From Iris pallida (lineage: Eukaryota; Streptophyta; Magnoliopsida; Asparagales; Iridaceae), in the NCBI GenBank assembly GCA_029216955.1, contig JANAVB010006999.1:523853-587852 (forward strand): a DNA stretch of 64,000 nt, given 5' to 3'. The position numbers were made by a program, and so were the translations under genes. The notes beneath the pieces are model-generated. The model made no database searches, was not told where the DNA came from, and saw nothing but the letters and a program-made list of their open reading frames with translations. Below, in pieces: positions 43,908 through 59,683 of this stretch (its first letter is position 1; each line of letters begins with the position of its first letter).

Positions 43908-45340
43908 TCAGTCTCGGACATTAACACCAGCACTCGTTGACACGGCATGGGCCACTTGTGAGCACAGGTTATTTTTAGGGCAGACCAGGTCTCGACCCAC
44001 TACCGTGACATAGTGTTGAGTCCCGAGGGGTACCGCTAATGAGGCTGCGAGGCCGGCCAGAGCATCAGCCTCCAGATTTTGTAGATGAGGTACATGTTCG
44101 ATGAAGAACCCGGTGAAGGTTAAAATGATGTTTAATGCAACTTCATGGTAGGGGATCAGATCTTTATGACGAACCTCATATTTCCCTCTGATTTGGTTTA
44201 CGACGAGTTTTGAGATGCCGTAGGCTTCCAGATGATTCACTCCCAGCTGTTGTGCCAGCTGGAGTCCCATAATGAGCGCATTGTACTCGACAACATTGTT
44301 GGAGCACGGCTTTGAAAGGGAGTAAGCACGCTGAATGACCAGCAGATCGGAGGAGACTAATACCACCCCCACTCCTGCGACGATTTGGCCTTTGGGGCCT
44401 GTTCTTGAAGTGCCATCGAAAAACATCCGCCAGACGGAGCCTTCTTCGATGACGTTTGATTCTTGGACCTCATCCGGGATGTCTTCATAGAGTCTTGAGG
44501 ACTCTGGGATGGGGTGTACAGCTAAAAAGTCGGCCAGAGCTTGACCCTTAACAGCTTTTTGCGGAACGAACACCATGTTGTATGTTGTTAGCAAGATCGT
44601 CCATGTGGCTAGCCGGGAGTTCAATGATCCTGGCTTTGTCATGAGGACCCTGAGCGGATTGACTTGGGAAATGACATGAATTGTCTTCCCCGAGACATAA
44701 TGTCGAGTCTTTCGGTTGGTAAATACCAAAGCTAAGCACTCATTTTCAACAGGGTTGTACCGGTATTCGGCCCCGATTAGAGTTCGGCTGAGGTAGTAGA
44801 TTGCTTGCTCATAGCCTGTGTCGTTGTTCTGAGCTAGCAGGGCGCCGAGGGAATGATCCATGGCACGGAGGTAGAGGAGGAATGGTTTGCCGGCGACTGG
44901 TGCCACCAGGACTGGCGAGCTCGTCAAGTAAGCTTTGATGTCATCGAAAGCTTTTTGGCATTCCTCTGTCCAGACGTAAGAGACTCCCTTCTTCATGAGC
45001 TGAGTGAAGGGTCGACATTTGCCGAAAAGGTTTGCTATGAACCTCCGGATGTATGCCAGACGCCCCTGTAGGCCTCGAAGTTCTCGAAGATTCTTCGGAG
45101 GGTCCATATCAAGGATAGCTTTGGTATTCTCGGGATCGACATGAATGCCTTTCGCCGTGATGATGAAGCCCAAAAACTTTTCGCTAGAAACCCCTAGGAA
45201 GGATTTAGCGGGGTTCATCTTGAGTTGATGCGCCCGTATGAGATCGAAGACTGTCTTGAGGTCTTGCAGGTGATCTCCTTTGAGACGGCTCTTGACTGCG
45301 ATGTCGTCAACATAGCATTCGACTGTCTTTGCAAAGGTGT
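43908..45340 (-). pseudogene. pol: RT C-terminal part, RNase H and second (archaeal-type) RNase H
   Basis: The catalytic YVDD of RT is at 45314-45303. The long open frame (45218 to 43908, 436 codons) starts in the RT thumb (FLGFIITAKGIHVDPENTKAI), passes through the connection and first RNase H (about residues 100-215, with LLAQNND and YNPVENECLAL), and then a second RNase H (about 265-400: MFFDGTSRTGPKG, NNVVEYNALIMGL, EHVPHLQNLEADALA). A tandem second RNase H is characteristic of the Tat lineage. The frame is lost between YVDD and about 45365, and a TGA ends the segment at 43908. Confidence 0.88.
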
Positions 45341-45366
45341 TGACGGAAAATGGTGCTTATCGCTCG

Positions 45367-46095
45367 TTAGTATGTCGCACCAGCGTTCTTCAAGCCGAAG
45401 GGCATCACTGTGTAGCAGAAAACACCCTTTGGAGTCCTGAATGACGTGTGTTTTGCGTCATCGGGGAACATCTTAATCTGGTTGTGGCCCGAATACCCGT
45501 CCATGAAAGACATGCGCTCGAAGCCACATGTGTTGTCGATCATCACGTCGATGATTGGAAGCGGGAACTCGTCCTTCGGGCAGACAGAGTTGAGGTCCCT
45601 GAAGTCGATACAAACTCGTATCTTCCCATTCTTCTTGGTGACGGGGACAACGTTGGCTATCCAATCTGGGTGTTGTTCTTCACGGATGAAGCCGCTGGTT
45701 AAGAGCTTGCCCACCTCCTGATCGATGGCGTTCATGATGTCCGGACGGAAGCGTCGCTGTTGTTGTTTGATAGGCTTGGCATCAGGTAAGATGTTCAGCC
45801 TATGCATCGCGATCTGGGGATCAAGTCCCGGTATATCTTCGTAACTCCAGGCGAAGACGTCGATATACTCTTTAGCCAGCTGGATTAAAGATTCTCGGTC
45901 TTCTCCTTTTAGGCTTTTGCTGATGAAGATGTGTTTGGAAGAAGATCCATCCCCAAGGTCGATCTGCTCGACTTCATCTTCGGTGGGAGGTTCACGTAAT
46001 TCAAAACGAGGCTCCCATTATTGTCCTAGGCGTTGAGCCCAGGGTTCTTCTTCGAAGAATTCTGGCGCTTGGTCTTCGCCTTCTTCTTCTTGAGA
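45367..46095 (-). pseudogene. pol: Reverse transcriptase, N-terminal part
   Basis: On the minus strand the frame contains FAWSYEDIPGLDP, the gypsy RT entry motif. From 45807 it runs through MHRLNILPDAKP, VPVTKKNGKIRVCIDFRDLN (fingers), CPKDEFPLPIIDVMID and TPKGVFCYTVMPFGLKNAGATY (palm). Stops are TAA at 46018-46020 upstream and TAA at 45367-45369 directly after GATY, where the family has Q. Each stop is one C-to-T step from Gln. Confidence 0.88.
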
Positions 46096-46653
46096 TTATG
46101 CAGACGTCATATTGGCTGAAAGTACCCTCTTGAAGACTGAGCCGATACTGGTATCGGAGTCCCACGTTGATGCTTCAGACGAGTGAGAATGTTCTACTTC
46201 TTCCGCATTTGAACTCTCTGGAGTTGACGACGGCGTGACGTAGCCTACCTCCCGTCGAGTTTTGTTGTAGTAGTCCTGGGGCTTTCCTTTAGGTTTCAGA
46301 AGCCGGAGAGGGAGACGTCGACCCTTGCCGTAGTTCAGGCCTTTGTCGCTTTTTAGGTCGTAACCCATTTTTTGGATGAGATACTTTGCCTTGTCTGTGT
46401 ACCGATAGAGTTGCATTCTGCCGACATCTGGTTCTGGCTCGAGTAGCGAAAGGTCTTGATGACGCTCAACCTTGTCGAGGATGATGGATTCTTCGTCTCG
46501 ACTCCGTGGTGGAACTATGTAACAGACCCCTTGGGACAGGACTACTCGATTTACATGATGGACGGTCGTTATTTGTGTTTGCAACGACTGTAGAGCGTTA
46601 TCTAATGTATAAATGGCATTCCAATGTGGAAGACTAGAATAATTAAAAGACAC
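46096..46653 (-). pseudogene. pol: Protease-RT linker of Tat type
   Basis: This 185-codon frame carries KYLIQKMGYDLKSDKGLNYGKGRR, LRLLKPKGKPQDYYNKTRREVGYV and a Ser/Glu-rich tail. The GLN-GKGRR and PKGK-DYY-TRR-LGY blocks recur between protease and RT in Tat-group elements. Their function is unknown. The frame differs from the protease frame, with a shift at about 46655, and ends in TAA at 46096. Confidence 0.75.
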
Positions 46654-48374
46654 TATGTTATTGATGAAATATGAATTTTATCCCGCGGGATTACATTGTC
46701 TAGAGAAGGGGCATCTACATCAGCCAAGATATATTTCCCCAACTCTTCATCTGTAAGCACTGGAGTGAGATCGGGAGAGCCCACCACAGCGTTGGCTTTG
46801 GAGTCTGAGAGGACTACGTGGGCCTTTTCTGGCGGCTGAGATGGCGGTGGCTTGTCCTTAAGATGCACCTTCAGAGGTGCCTCTGCTGTGCCTCCGGTGA
46901 TTGGTGCCTTCCTCTGTAATTTTGCCACAAGGGGAGCCGATGTTTGAGGCGGCTTTCCCTTGAGCCGTATCTTCAGGGGAGCTTCAGGACTAGCTGGTGC
47001 TTTCCCGGGCAGCTTAATGCTCATGGGAGGCAACTTCTGGGGCGATTTGCCTTTGAGTCAGATCTTCAAAGGAGCATCGGGAGTGACCTCAGGCCCCATG
47101 TCCGGCTCTGCTGTCGTTTCTGCTTCGTCGTCAGCATCATTGGCTTCCTCTCCGTCGAATGATTTGTATAAGTCAGCATCGGTGAAGTAGGCTTCAATCC
47201 CTTTGAAAGGGTCTATGTCCGCGAACTCCGTACGGATGACATTGTTGGTGGACACGTACTTCATATATTGGTGGAGCATGGACGGCACCACCATGTATTC
47301 ATGCAGCCATGGGCGACCCAACAGAAGGTTGTAGTTGACTTCAGCGTCCACGACATAACAAGTGACCTCGGTTCTGAGGTTACAGATGTGGCACTTTAGT
47401 CGTATTTTGCCCAGTGGTTCGCTTTTGCTGGCATTGAAGCCACTGATTGTTGTGTTGGAAGGCGCCAACCGGTACATTGGGATCCCCAGTGTTGAGAGCA
47501 GCATCTTCGGGATGATACTGAGGAAAGACCCTGGATCGATCTGAATCCGCTTCACCTTGACTGAACCGACATACCCTGTATAGTACAGCGACCTGTTGTG
47601 TCGGTTGTGTTTGAGCAGCATGTCTTGTTGGGTGAAGGTTATATGGGGGATAACCTCATCCGCACAATGACAGTACGTGCATACAGTCGGAAGATCTTCA
47701 GGCTGCTTGACCTGACTGAGAAAGGATTCAGCATCCTTCAGAGCTTCACAGAGAGCTTCTCGGAAGTCCTTGGAAAGACGAAGGAGTTCGAACAAAGATA
47801 GGCGGGCAGGAGTACTGGCCAATTGTGCCAGTATGTCAAAATTGTGGGGCTTAGCTAGCCCCGAAGCATTCTCCTTTCGTAGAGGCCTGTCGAAGCGGGC
47901 CTCTATCTGCTTCTGCTTATTGGCTGCTGGGGGCTTAGACGGGCCCTCGTCCTGGACAGCAGGGACAGTGCCAGGAGGTACGACATCGACGGCAGCTTCG
48001 TCGGGTTGGACGTTCTATTGTGAACGCGTCTGCACAGGAAGTGCCTCTTCCGATGAAGAAGAGACCGTGCGGCAAGACTTGATCTTCCTGCCTTTGGATT
48101 TGGAGGTAGGGCGTACCTCCGGTTGAGTCACCTCGGAGACGAGATCGGGGTGAACCCATAGGATCTCTTCCTGAGATGTGGTGAGTGGGATGAGTCCACT
48201 CACGTTGTCACGGGTAGGTGGTAGGTTAACCACCTCCATTGTCGCCTTAGGGATGGAGACGACGCCATCTTGTGTTGTAGTCGATGGCAGGGTGCCAAAC
48301 TGGAGTGACACCACGTTGGCTAACACCGTCTTCTCTTCGTAGTCGACGGAGATTACATCCGCATTGATCATGCG
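46653..48374 (-). pseudogene. pol: Gag C-terminal spacer and aspartic protease
   Basis: One frame with stops at 48015 (TAG) and 47058 (TGA). The retropepsin core has VKVKRIQIDPGSFLSIIP, with the catalytic Asp at 47537-47535 in D-P-G where the family usually has D-T/S/N-G, and later YNLLLGRPWLHE, the second conserved strand. Upstream LARLSLFELLRLSK-like sequence is typical of the Tat gag-protease spacer. Downstream, the stretch to 46653 contains repeated APLKIRLKGKPP-like modules (at least four), basic and Pro-rich. The TGA at 47058 falls in one of these, in place of Arg. Confidence 0.8.
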
Positions 48375-49173
48375 CTAGATGTAAATCTTGATGACATTGC
48401 AGTCCTTGGTTGGGTGTCCGATAAACCGATGGTAGTGACAGTACCTCAGATTGTCCACTTTCCCAACCTCATCGGGACGCTTAGGGTCCAGAAGCTTGAT
48501 CTTGTCACCCTGCTTCAGTATCTCAAAGAGTTGCAGGGTTCCTTCGTCGTTGAACGAATAAACCTCCTTCGGCCTTGGTGCAAGTGGAGATTTCTGAGCA
48601 GGTGCTGACGTACCTTTGGAGGCATTGACAGTCAATGCCTGTTTTCCCTTTGTCTCTCGTCCGGGGTTGTTGGCTGCAGGCCGTTTCCCCTTGTCTTCAA
48701 AGGCGGAGAAACTGACTCCCAGAAGACGAGCATTGGCCGCCTTCTTCTCTGCGGCTTCTGCTTCAATGATCAAGGAGCTCCAGTCGGGAGGAGGAGTAGA
48801 GTTAAGCCAGAGTTTGACTGCGGGCAGCATGTTCATGCTGCAGGAGGAGAGAAGCGCATGTTCTGGCATGCCCGGGGGCAGTCTGAAGCAGGCCTGTCGG
48901 AAGCGTTCGATGAACACTCGAACTATTTCATTCTCCTTCTGGTGTATCTCTATAAGGGACGCCATTGTCATGTCCTTTCCACCGTCGTAGAAAAGGTCGA
49001 AAAAAAGATGCGTCAGGTCGTCGAAAGAAGATATTGAATTGTCGGAGAGGCTGCAGTACCAGTCGTACGTCACTCCTTTCAGTGCCCCAACAAATATGCT
49101 GGTAAGTAGTGCGTCCTCCTTCGGAAGATGTCCCGTCTGAGACTGGAAATACGTCAGATAGCGACGCGGAGAG
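48375..49173 (-). pseudogene. gag: Gag, C-terminal part with zinc knuckle
   Basis: This is the continuation of gag after the insertion of element 2. It holds the retrotransposon gag core (YLTYFQSQTGHLPKED, DDLTHLFFDLFYDGGKDM, ENEIVRVFIERFRQACFRLP) and a late metal-binding motif YCHYHRFIGHPTKDC. The segment ends with TAG at 48375 in place of Gln. The frame is consistent with the N-terminal part at 59684 once one copy of the 5-bp target duplication is discounted. Gag forms the virus-like particle in the cytoplasm and packages the element RNA. Confidence 0.85.
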
Positions 49174-50207
49174 TATAACATCCAATTTTCCAGATGAGGG
49201 TAATTTTGAAATTTTATAATTATAATTATTATTTATTGATTATTATTTCATATTATGATTTTTGGTGATTTTTAATCATTTTTAAACTATTTAAAATTAT
49301 GACTTGTGATTTTGACATTTTACTATTGTTTGGTTTTAATTTCGAGGAAATTTGTCACCCCCAATTTTCAAAAACAGGGGTATTTTTGTCATTTTGTATT
49401 TTTAAAATATTTTTGAAATTTATTTTATTATTTGTGATATTGTTTTGGGATTATTTGAGTCGGGTTCGAATTTCAGCTCAATCCGACTTGAAACGGGGAC
49501 CCGGGGGTAGTGTTGACTTTAGTGGACCCACACTCTAGTTAGGCATGGCCCACATAATATTAATTTTAGTCCACATGATATTAATTTTAGATAGAGGTTA
49601 GACTAATTATTATGGATAAGGTTAGTGTGATTAGAGACTTTAGAATGACTAATTTAGCCCCAACCAATTAGCCCTTTCCTAATACTAACAGAATAGATTA
49701 GTGGGGGCATTTTGGACCTTACCATAATAGGACAAATAGCCCCATAGGGCCAGCCACTTTGGGAGAGGATAGGCTCAAGTTTATTTCATTATTCTCATCC
49801 ACACTCTCTCTCTTGTTCTTCTCCAAATTTCTAGAGAGCAATTCCTAGCAATTTCTCCACCAAATCCTTCCATTTCGCCACCAAATCTTCTTCTTTCCTT
49901 CTCCATTCTAGCCAAGGAGGAAGCTACCCAAGTTTGGGAGGATTCGGAGCTCGTTCGTGTCCTTTTGGAATCTCTACGTGTCGGTGTCGCTCCGGAAAGG
50001 CTTTTCTTCGATTCGATCTACCGGAAGGTATAAATCCCTTCTCCTTTTCATTTTCTCATGCATATAGGTCTATTTTGAACCCATAAGAATGACTCCCATG
50101 GTTGTATCTCCATTTCGTGTCCATTTCGTGTCTATTTGGAGGTCATAGGAGTGTCCTTTGTGTTGTGATTGTGTCCTAGTAAAAAAAAAATCCCTATTTT
50201 GGACACT

Positions 50208-50215
<8 letters not shown>

Positions 50216-50286
<71 letters not shown>
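50216..50286. repeat. (TA)n microsatellite in the 5' LTR of element 2
   Basis: About 71 bp of pure AT repeat. The equivalent tract in the other LTR is about 93 bp long. Confidence 0.95.
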
Positions 50287-50290
<4 letters not shown>

Positions 50291-51676
50291 GTGTGTGGTT
50301 AGATGGTTAGAGAGTGGATTGATCTTAGTTAGGATGGTTAGAATGAGTTTCATTTAGATACCTATGTTTGTATCCAAGTATCTTGGCCTATATGTGTTCT
50401 TTTGTCAAATCCGTCATAATTTTTATCCACGTTTTTATTAACCAAAGCAACTTAGAAATGTCATAACTTTTAGATTAGAACTCCGATTTATCTCCCTTTT
50501 TTTAAAAGAACCGTATCAAAGTTAGATTTCCAAATATATATTTTAATAAGCCAAATTTTTTCTGTAACTTTCTGTAGAATTATTTGAGTGTCAGCTGTAC
50601 GAAAGACGAACGTGTTTCGGTATTTTTGCGATTCCGGGAGCTTCCGGACACGAAAATACGACCCGTTTAAAGTTTCGGAAAGCTAACACGAAGAGCTACA
50701 ACATACTTTAATTCTAGAATTTAATGAATGCCCAATTGGTACAGTATTGGTTTTAAGTAGAAGAGTGACTATACGATATATGCATTTTGTGTAACCTATG
50801 AGCCTATGTAGTATGGATATTAAATGAATATAGAGTATGTAATGCGTGATATGTTAGATGAATAAAATGATATATATGATATATATTCTCTTTACATTAA
50901 TTTATATATATGGTTGAATGCAAGCATGTAGGAATGCTATTAATATAATGCATATAAGCAATGCATGAATGAAAGAATGATATACAATGTATGCATGAAA
51001 GTATATAATGAATGCTAGATATGAATGCAAGATATATATGTAATGATAGATATGAACGCATAATGTATAAATATTGTAATATAATATATAATGATAACAT
51101 GTATGGTAATGTAGAGTATATGATGCAAGCATGAATGAATGGAGGAAATACATGTATATAGGTAATATAGAATGTAATCTATAAAAGGAATGAATGATAA
51201 TATATAACATGATATGTAGGTAATGTAAGGTATGAAATATATGATGTGTGTATGTTTGTATGTCTCTATGTTAATGTATGAAATGATATGAATATACAAT
51301 GTATGCATATGTATAAAACATGTAGGTAATGCATAGATGCATGAATGAAATGAATATTTACAATATGTTAATATAAATACAAGTATCTAATATGCATGAA
51401 TCTAAGTATAATATAATACAAGTATACATGTATGTATCATATAAATGTAATATACATGATATGTATGTATGCATGTATACAAGACAAGTATGTATGTATG
51501 TATTTCTATAAACTGAGTTAACCTATAACCTTTTATACACATGTATTCATACACCCTTTGACATCATGTATCCCATGTCACATACACCTACCTATCACTA
51601 AATTTTAGGACATTAACACATATCCTTTCACACACATGCCAAACACAACATACTCACTTACTCTTTTACCTCTCTT

Positions 51677-51711
<35 letters not shown>

Positions 51712-51924
51712 GTATGTGCCTATATATATAGCTTTCCTATATATATCTATGTATATAAATATGTGAATGTGAATAATATATATACATTATATGACTAAGT
51801 TTGTGTGCCTTGTTAGCTTATGGTTTAGTTTTGTGCTTGGTTTAGCAAGTGACTTAGGCTATGAGTTAGTAGCTATCTTGGATACTTGATTTCCATATAC
51901 TTAGTTTGTTTAGACCTAGAATAA

Positions 51925-52033
51925 CTTGTTTGACCTAATTTAGACTTGTTAGACCTAGTTTGACCATAGTTGACCTAGGTTTGACTTTCAGGGTTGACCA
52001 AGTTGACCAGGAGTTGATTTTGGTCGAGATTGA
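51925..52033. promoter_or_regulatory. TTGACC/TTTGAC cluster in the 5' LTR of element 2
   Basis: Around ten TTGACC, TTTGACC or GTTGACC words in about 110 bp, repeated at 58150-58270 in the other LTR. TTGAC(C/T) is the W-box core. Confidence 0.45.
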
Positions 52034-53419
52034 CCTAGAATCATGTAGAATGCATAGTAGAACTTCATATTGTCATTTTGGACTTGTTGTGACTTGTGCT
52101 GTTCTGATTAGAAGCCAGACACCTCTCATCAGACAGTATATTTACTTTGGACATTCAGACATCAGGCGAGTACATTCTCTGATAGTTCTTTCATTTACTT
52201 GTCAATTACTGTACTCCAGTTCTAGTTAGTTTTATGTGATTTTTATAACACGTATGGATATTTCTGGATTCATGTATGCGACACACATACCATATTATCT
52301 GGCCTCTATTTCTGGAATCACTACTGGCATCACCTTCTGGAATCACTACTGGAACCACCTACTGGAATCACTCTAGAATCTTTTGCTGGTATCATTATAT
52401 TTGGCTGGACTCATCTCGATTCTCGTATCGTTTTCTGGATTCACTTGTACTTGTGGGCGAGAAAATATTAGAGTAGACATGTGAACATTCCTAAATACTG
52501 GAACCACTCCCTTGGAATTATAATGGAACGATAGCCATCCCACACTTGGCCGAGTATACGGTGTGTCGTATTACCTACAGCCGTTCACATGTCGATCCCG
52601 ATATTTTAAAACACACTGTTAGAGTATAGGCTGGACTCACCCTGGAACCTTTGATCACCAACTGGACTCACCTTATACCGGACTCATTTTGTACTGGAAC
52701 CACCTGGTATCAGATTCATGTTGTCTGGATTTACTTAGTTTTTGCACTTGTTTACATTTACATTCTGGACTTATTATGTTACTTTAGTTCAGCTAGATTT
52801 ATTTTACAGTCTTCATTGCCATCATTCTTCTCTTGTTTTAGTTTTTACTTTCCTTGTATCTTATCTGTTCTCCATACCATCACCTATATATAAACTGCCA
52901 TATTCATCAATAAAACTGTCTATAACTGCTTTATAGTTCTCTGTCATACTCGTTCCTGTCCTGACTGGACCTGTTGAAAATTTTACAGAGGATGATGAGG
53001 AACCCTGCATCCCCTTAATTGGAGCTTGCTTAGTTGACACTCACGACCTGGACCCCTGGGAAGGTTCAGGCAGCTGCTCAGGATGATACCTTGTATAGTG
53101 TAGATAGCTTAGACTGTTCTTCTTTTCATATTTAGCTGTTGCCTTTATTTTCTAGAGTTGTATATTTTAGTGATATTGGGACCTTGTTATTTTATTCTGC
53201 TGTACCTCAGTTGAGGATTCTCTTATCTATTTTATCGTGCCATATTCTATCTCTAGATTGTGATTGAGTTGTACCTCTGTTTTGGCCTCCTTTTGGAGAG
53301 TATTCATATTATGTTAGTTATAGTTCATGATCTAGAACAGCGTTCTACCGCCGACACTGCGGCGTAGGCTGGGCGTTGTTACGCTCTCGTGCCCTTACTC
53401 TAGGGTGCGGGTCGTGACA

Positions 53420-55389
53420 CATTTTTAGTGGTGGCCCATGCAGGTCAAGTTTATGTAGTGGTATTCGAACTAGAGTATCACTACAGCCTGTAGTAGGATT
53501 ATGATATTTTTGGAGGTACTCAATCACATTAGGAAAACTCTTAATCCGATTCCTTTTGTGTAAAATTGTTGCTTATTGACTTCCCTTGAATATAAACTGT
53601 TCTCCTTTGAATTTTCGCTTCATTCTCAAAAATTGCTCCTTGTTTTGATCTGTCTTCATGATGGTTATGAAGACACGATCTCATCGCTTCGGTTCGGGGG
53701 ATACTATCGAGAGGCTGGCCACCTCTCGTCCTGTTCATCGGGGCCTCGAGACCGCAGCTTCTGTTGTGCCGACTCAGGTTGGCGTTTCTGCTACATTGGA
53801 GGTGCACCTCCGTCTGTATAGAGACTTTTCCCTTCGTTTTCGGTTTCTCTCAGCAGCAACGATTCATGCAGCATCAGCAGCAGAGATTTGTACAGTATCA
53901 GCATCAGGCTGGAGGAAACCAGCAGGGCGAGCTATCGTCAGGATAGTCGAGGATGTACAGACCGTTGGAGATCTTGCTGTAAGTTCCGTTCTTCTCAATT
54001 CCATTCCCGCAATTGTCTTTTATAATTACCTTGAAATCCGATTCCATCTGTTCCTTATTGATTGATTAATTTTGTCATGTTACTCTTTTGTTGTGTTTGT
54101 TTTTCTTCTGAGAAAATCATATGGGCTAGGTCGCCTAAATCATGGGATCTAGAATCCTCGATAGTCGTGTTAGTTGGCATAGTGAGGACATGTAGTCAGA
54201 TTTTGGATGTATTCTCGGGTATGGAAATTTAAGGTTTTCCCCGTCGCATGCGGCAGTACGAAAATTTTAAATACCATGAACCTAGAGGTACGTACCTTAG
54301 TCAAGGACTCTGTGATTATCGTAGCCTTGCTCACTAGCATGATGAAGACTCTGGACAACATGATTTTGGACAGACGCATATGATTAACAGATTGTATCTT
54401 GAGAAGGTTTAAACATCATACCCTTTTGATTGTTATAAATGACTTAGGAGTAGGGATATTTAGTTTTGTAGAGCTTATTCATAGGTAGTTCCTTCATAGT
54501 ATAATGGTATGATGACTTGTAGAGTGTCTGTACCCTAGAGGTGATAGTTAGCATTAGTGTTAGAATAGTAACCCATTGCAGATAATTCTTCTGTTATCTA
54601 TAATACCAACCAGTTACACATAGGATGTTAGTATGCCTTACAGCCTTGATGGTTATTACTACTTTCCCTTACCTTTTCCAGTGAGGCACCCATGACCAGA
54701 GCCTGCCTTTGAATATAGTTGTAGTTTCACCTAAGACCGAGAGGTCTATTTGCATAGATAGATTGCAGATGATATTGGCATATGGGATATAGGTTAGTTG
54801 GTATCTATAGGCCATTGTTGTATAGGGTTATAAACATGTTGTTTAGCTTATACTTGGTTCAGTTTTCCATTTTAGTTAAGTTCTCTTCGTGTTGAGTTCC
54901 TTTATGTTGATCGCCTTTATAGGCAGTGTGCAGACCCTTCACTAGATACCATGTCTCCTTGATTCAGACCATTCATCCTTAGCCTAGTTCTAAGTATTGT
55001 TTCAGACCCTTATAAGTTTAGTCTGCCTTAACCCTTGGTTGATCAGTCATGTATATATATAGATAATATACTTAGGATATATGTGATGGGTTGTTGTTCT
55101 TTGAGTATTTGGTATTCATGTGCTTAGCTTGTAGGTATTTAGTTATAGGTGACTTGATAGGATTGGGAAGTTAAGAGCTAGTCTATTATAGAGTTTCTCT
55201 TTTGCTAAATTCTAGTTGCCAACACCTAGATAGCAAGCATAGGTAAAACCCTAAGAAGTTGACCAGTTGATGACCAAGTACTTGGATGTTGAGAAATTGA
55301 CTAGTGATTGACCCTTGACTATGTTTGACATAGAAGATGGTGCGATCATCTTAATTTCGAGGGTGAAATTTTTATAAGGTGGGTAGGAT
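53420..55389 (+). other. Internal region of element 2
   Basis: It begins with a putative primer-binding site TGGTGGCCCATG at 53429-53440, the same as in element 1, and ends with the tract ATAAGGTGGGTAGGAT at about 55375-55390. A TTTCGAGGGTGAA motif just upstream is like the Tekay/Del tail. The rest, apart from the gag scrap, is non-coding. Confidence 0.65.
53658..54065 (+). pseudogene. Shortened gag remnant of element 2
   Basis: The frame starts MMVMKTRSHRFGSGD, a basic start like that of chromovirus Gag. The sequence at about 53855-53930 codes, in another frame, a Gln-rich run (FSQQQRFMQHQQQRF and on), which in full-length relatives would be far downstream near the zinc knuckle. The capsid part is therefore deleted. 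It has no recognisable domain and is probably not translated to a useful product. Confidence 0.4.
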
Positions 55390-59678
<4,289 letters not shown>

Positions 59679-59683
59679 GAGAG

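Larger units (their letters stand above)
49174..53419 (+). repeat. 5' LTR of element 2
   Basis: It starts with the 180-bp module TATAACATCC..., which is repeated in diverged form from 49353 (TGTCACCCCC...). A CT-rich leader region lies at 49790-49900, a (TA)n tract at 50216-50286, a W-box-like cluster at 51925-52033 and a TATAAA-like word near 52890. Confidence 0.9.

Noticed and set aside
50132..50357. Long Tyr/Ile frames on both strands (also 56293-56689 and 14550-14738)
   Set aside because: These are translations of (TA)n microsatellites.
50897..51308. Overlapping 67-102 codon minus-strand frames repeated at 57148-57559
   Set aside because: They lie in the AT-rich interior of both LTRs of element 2, are rich in Tyr/His/Ile with no domain, and are explained by LTR identity.
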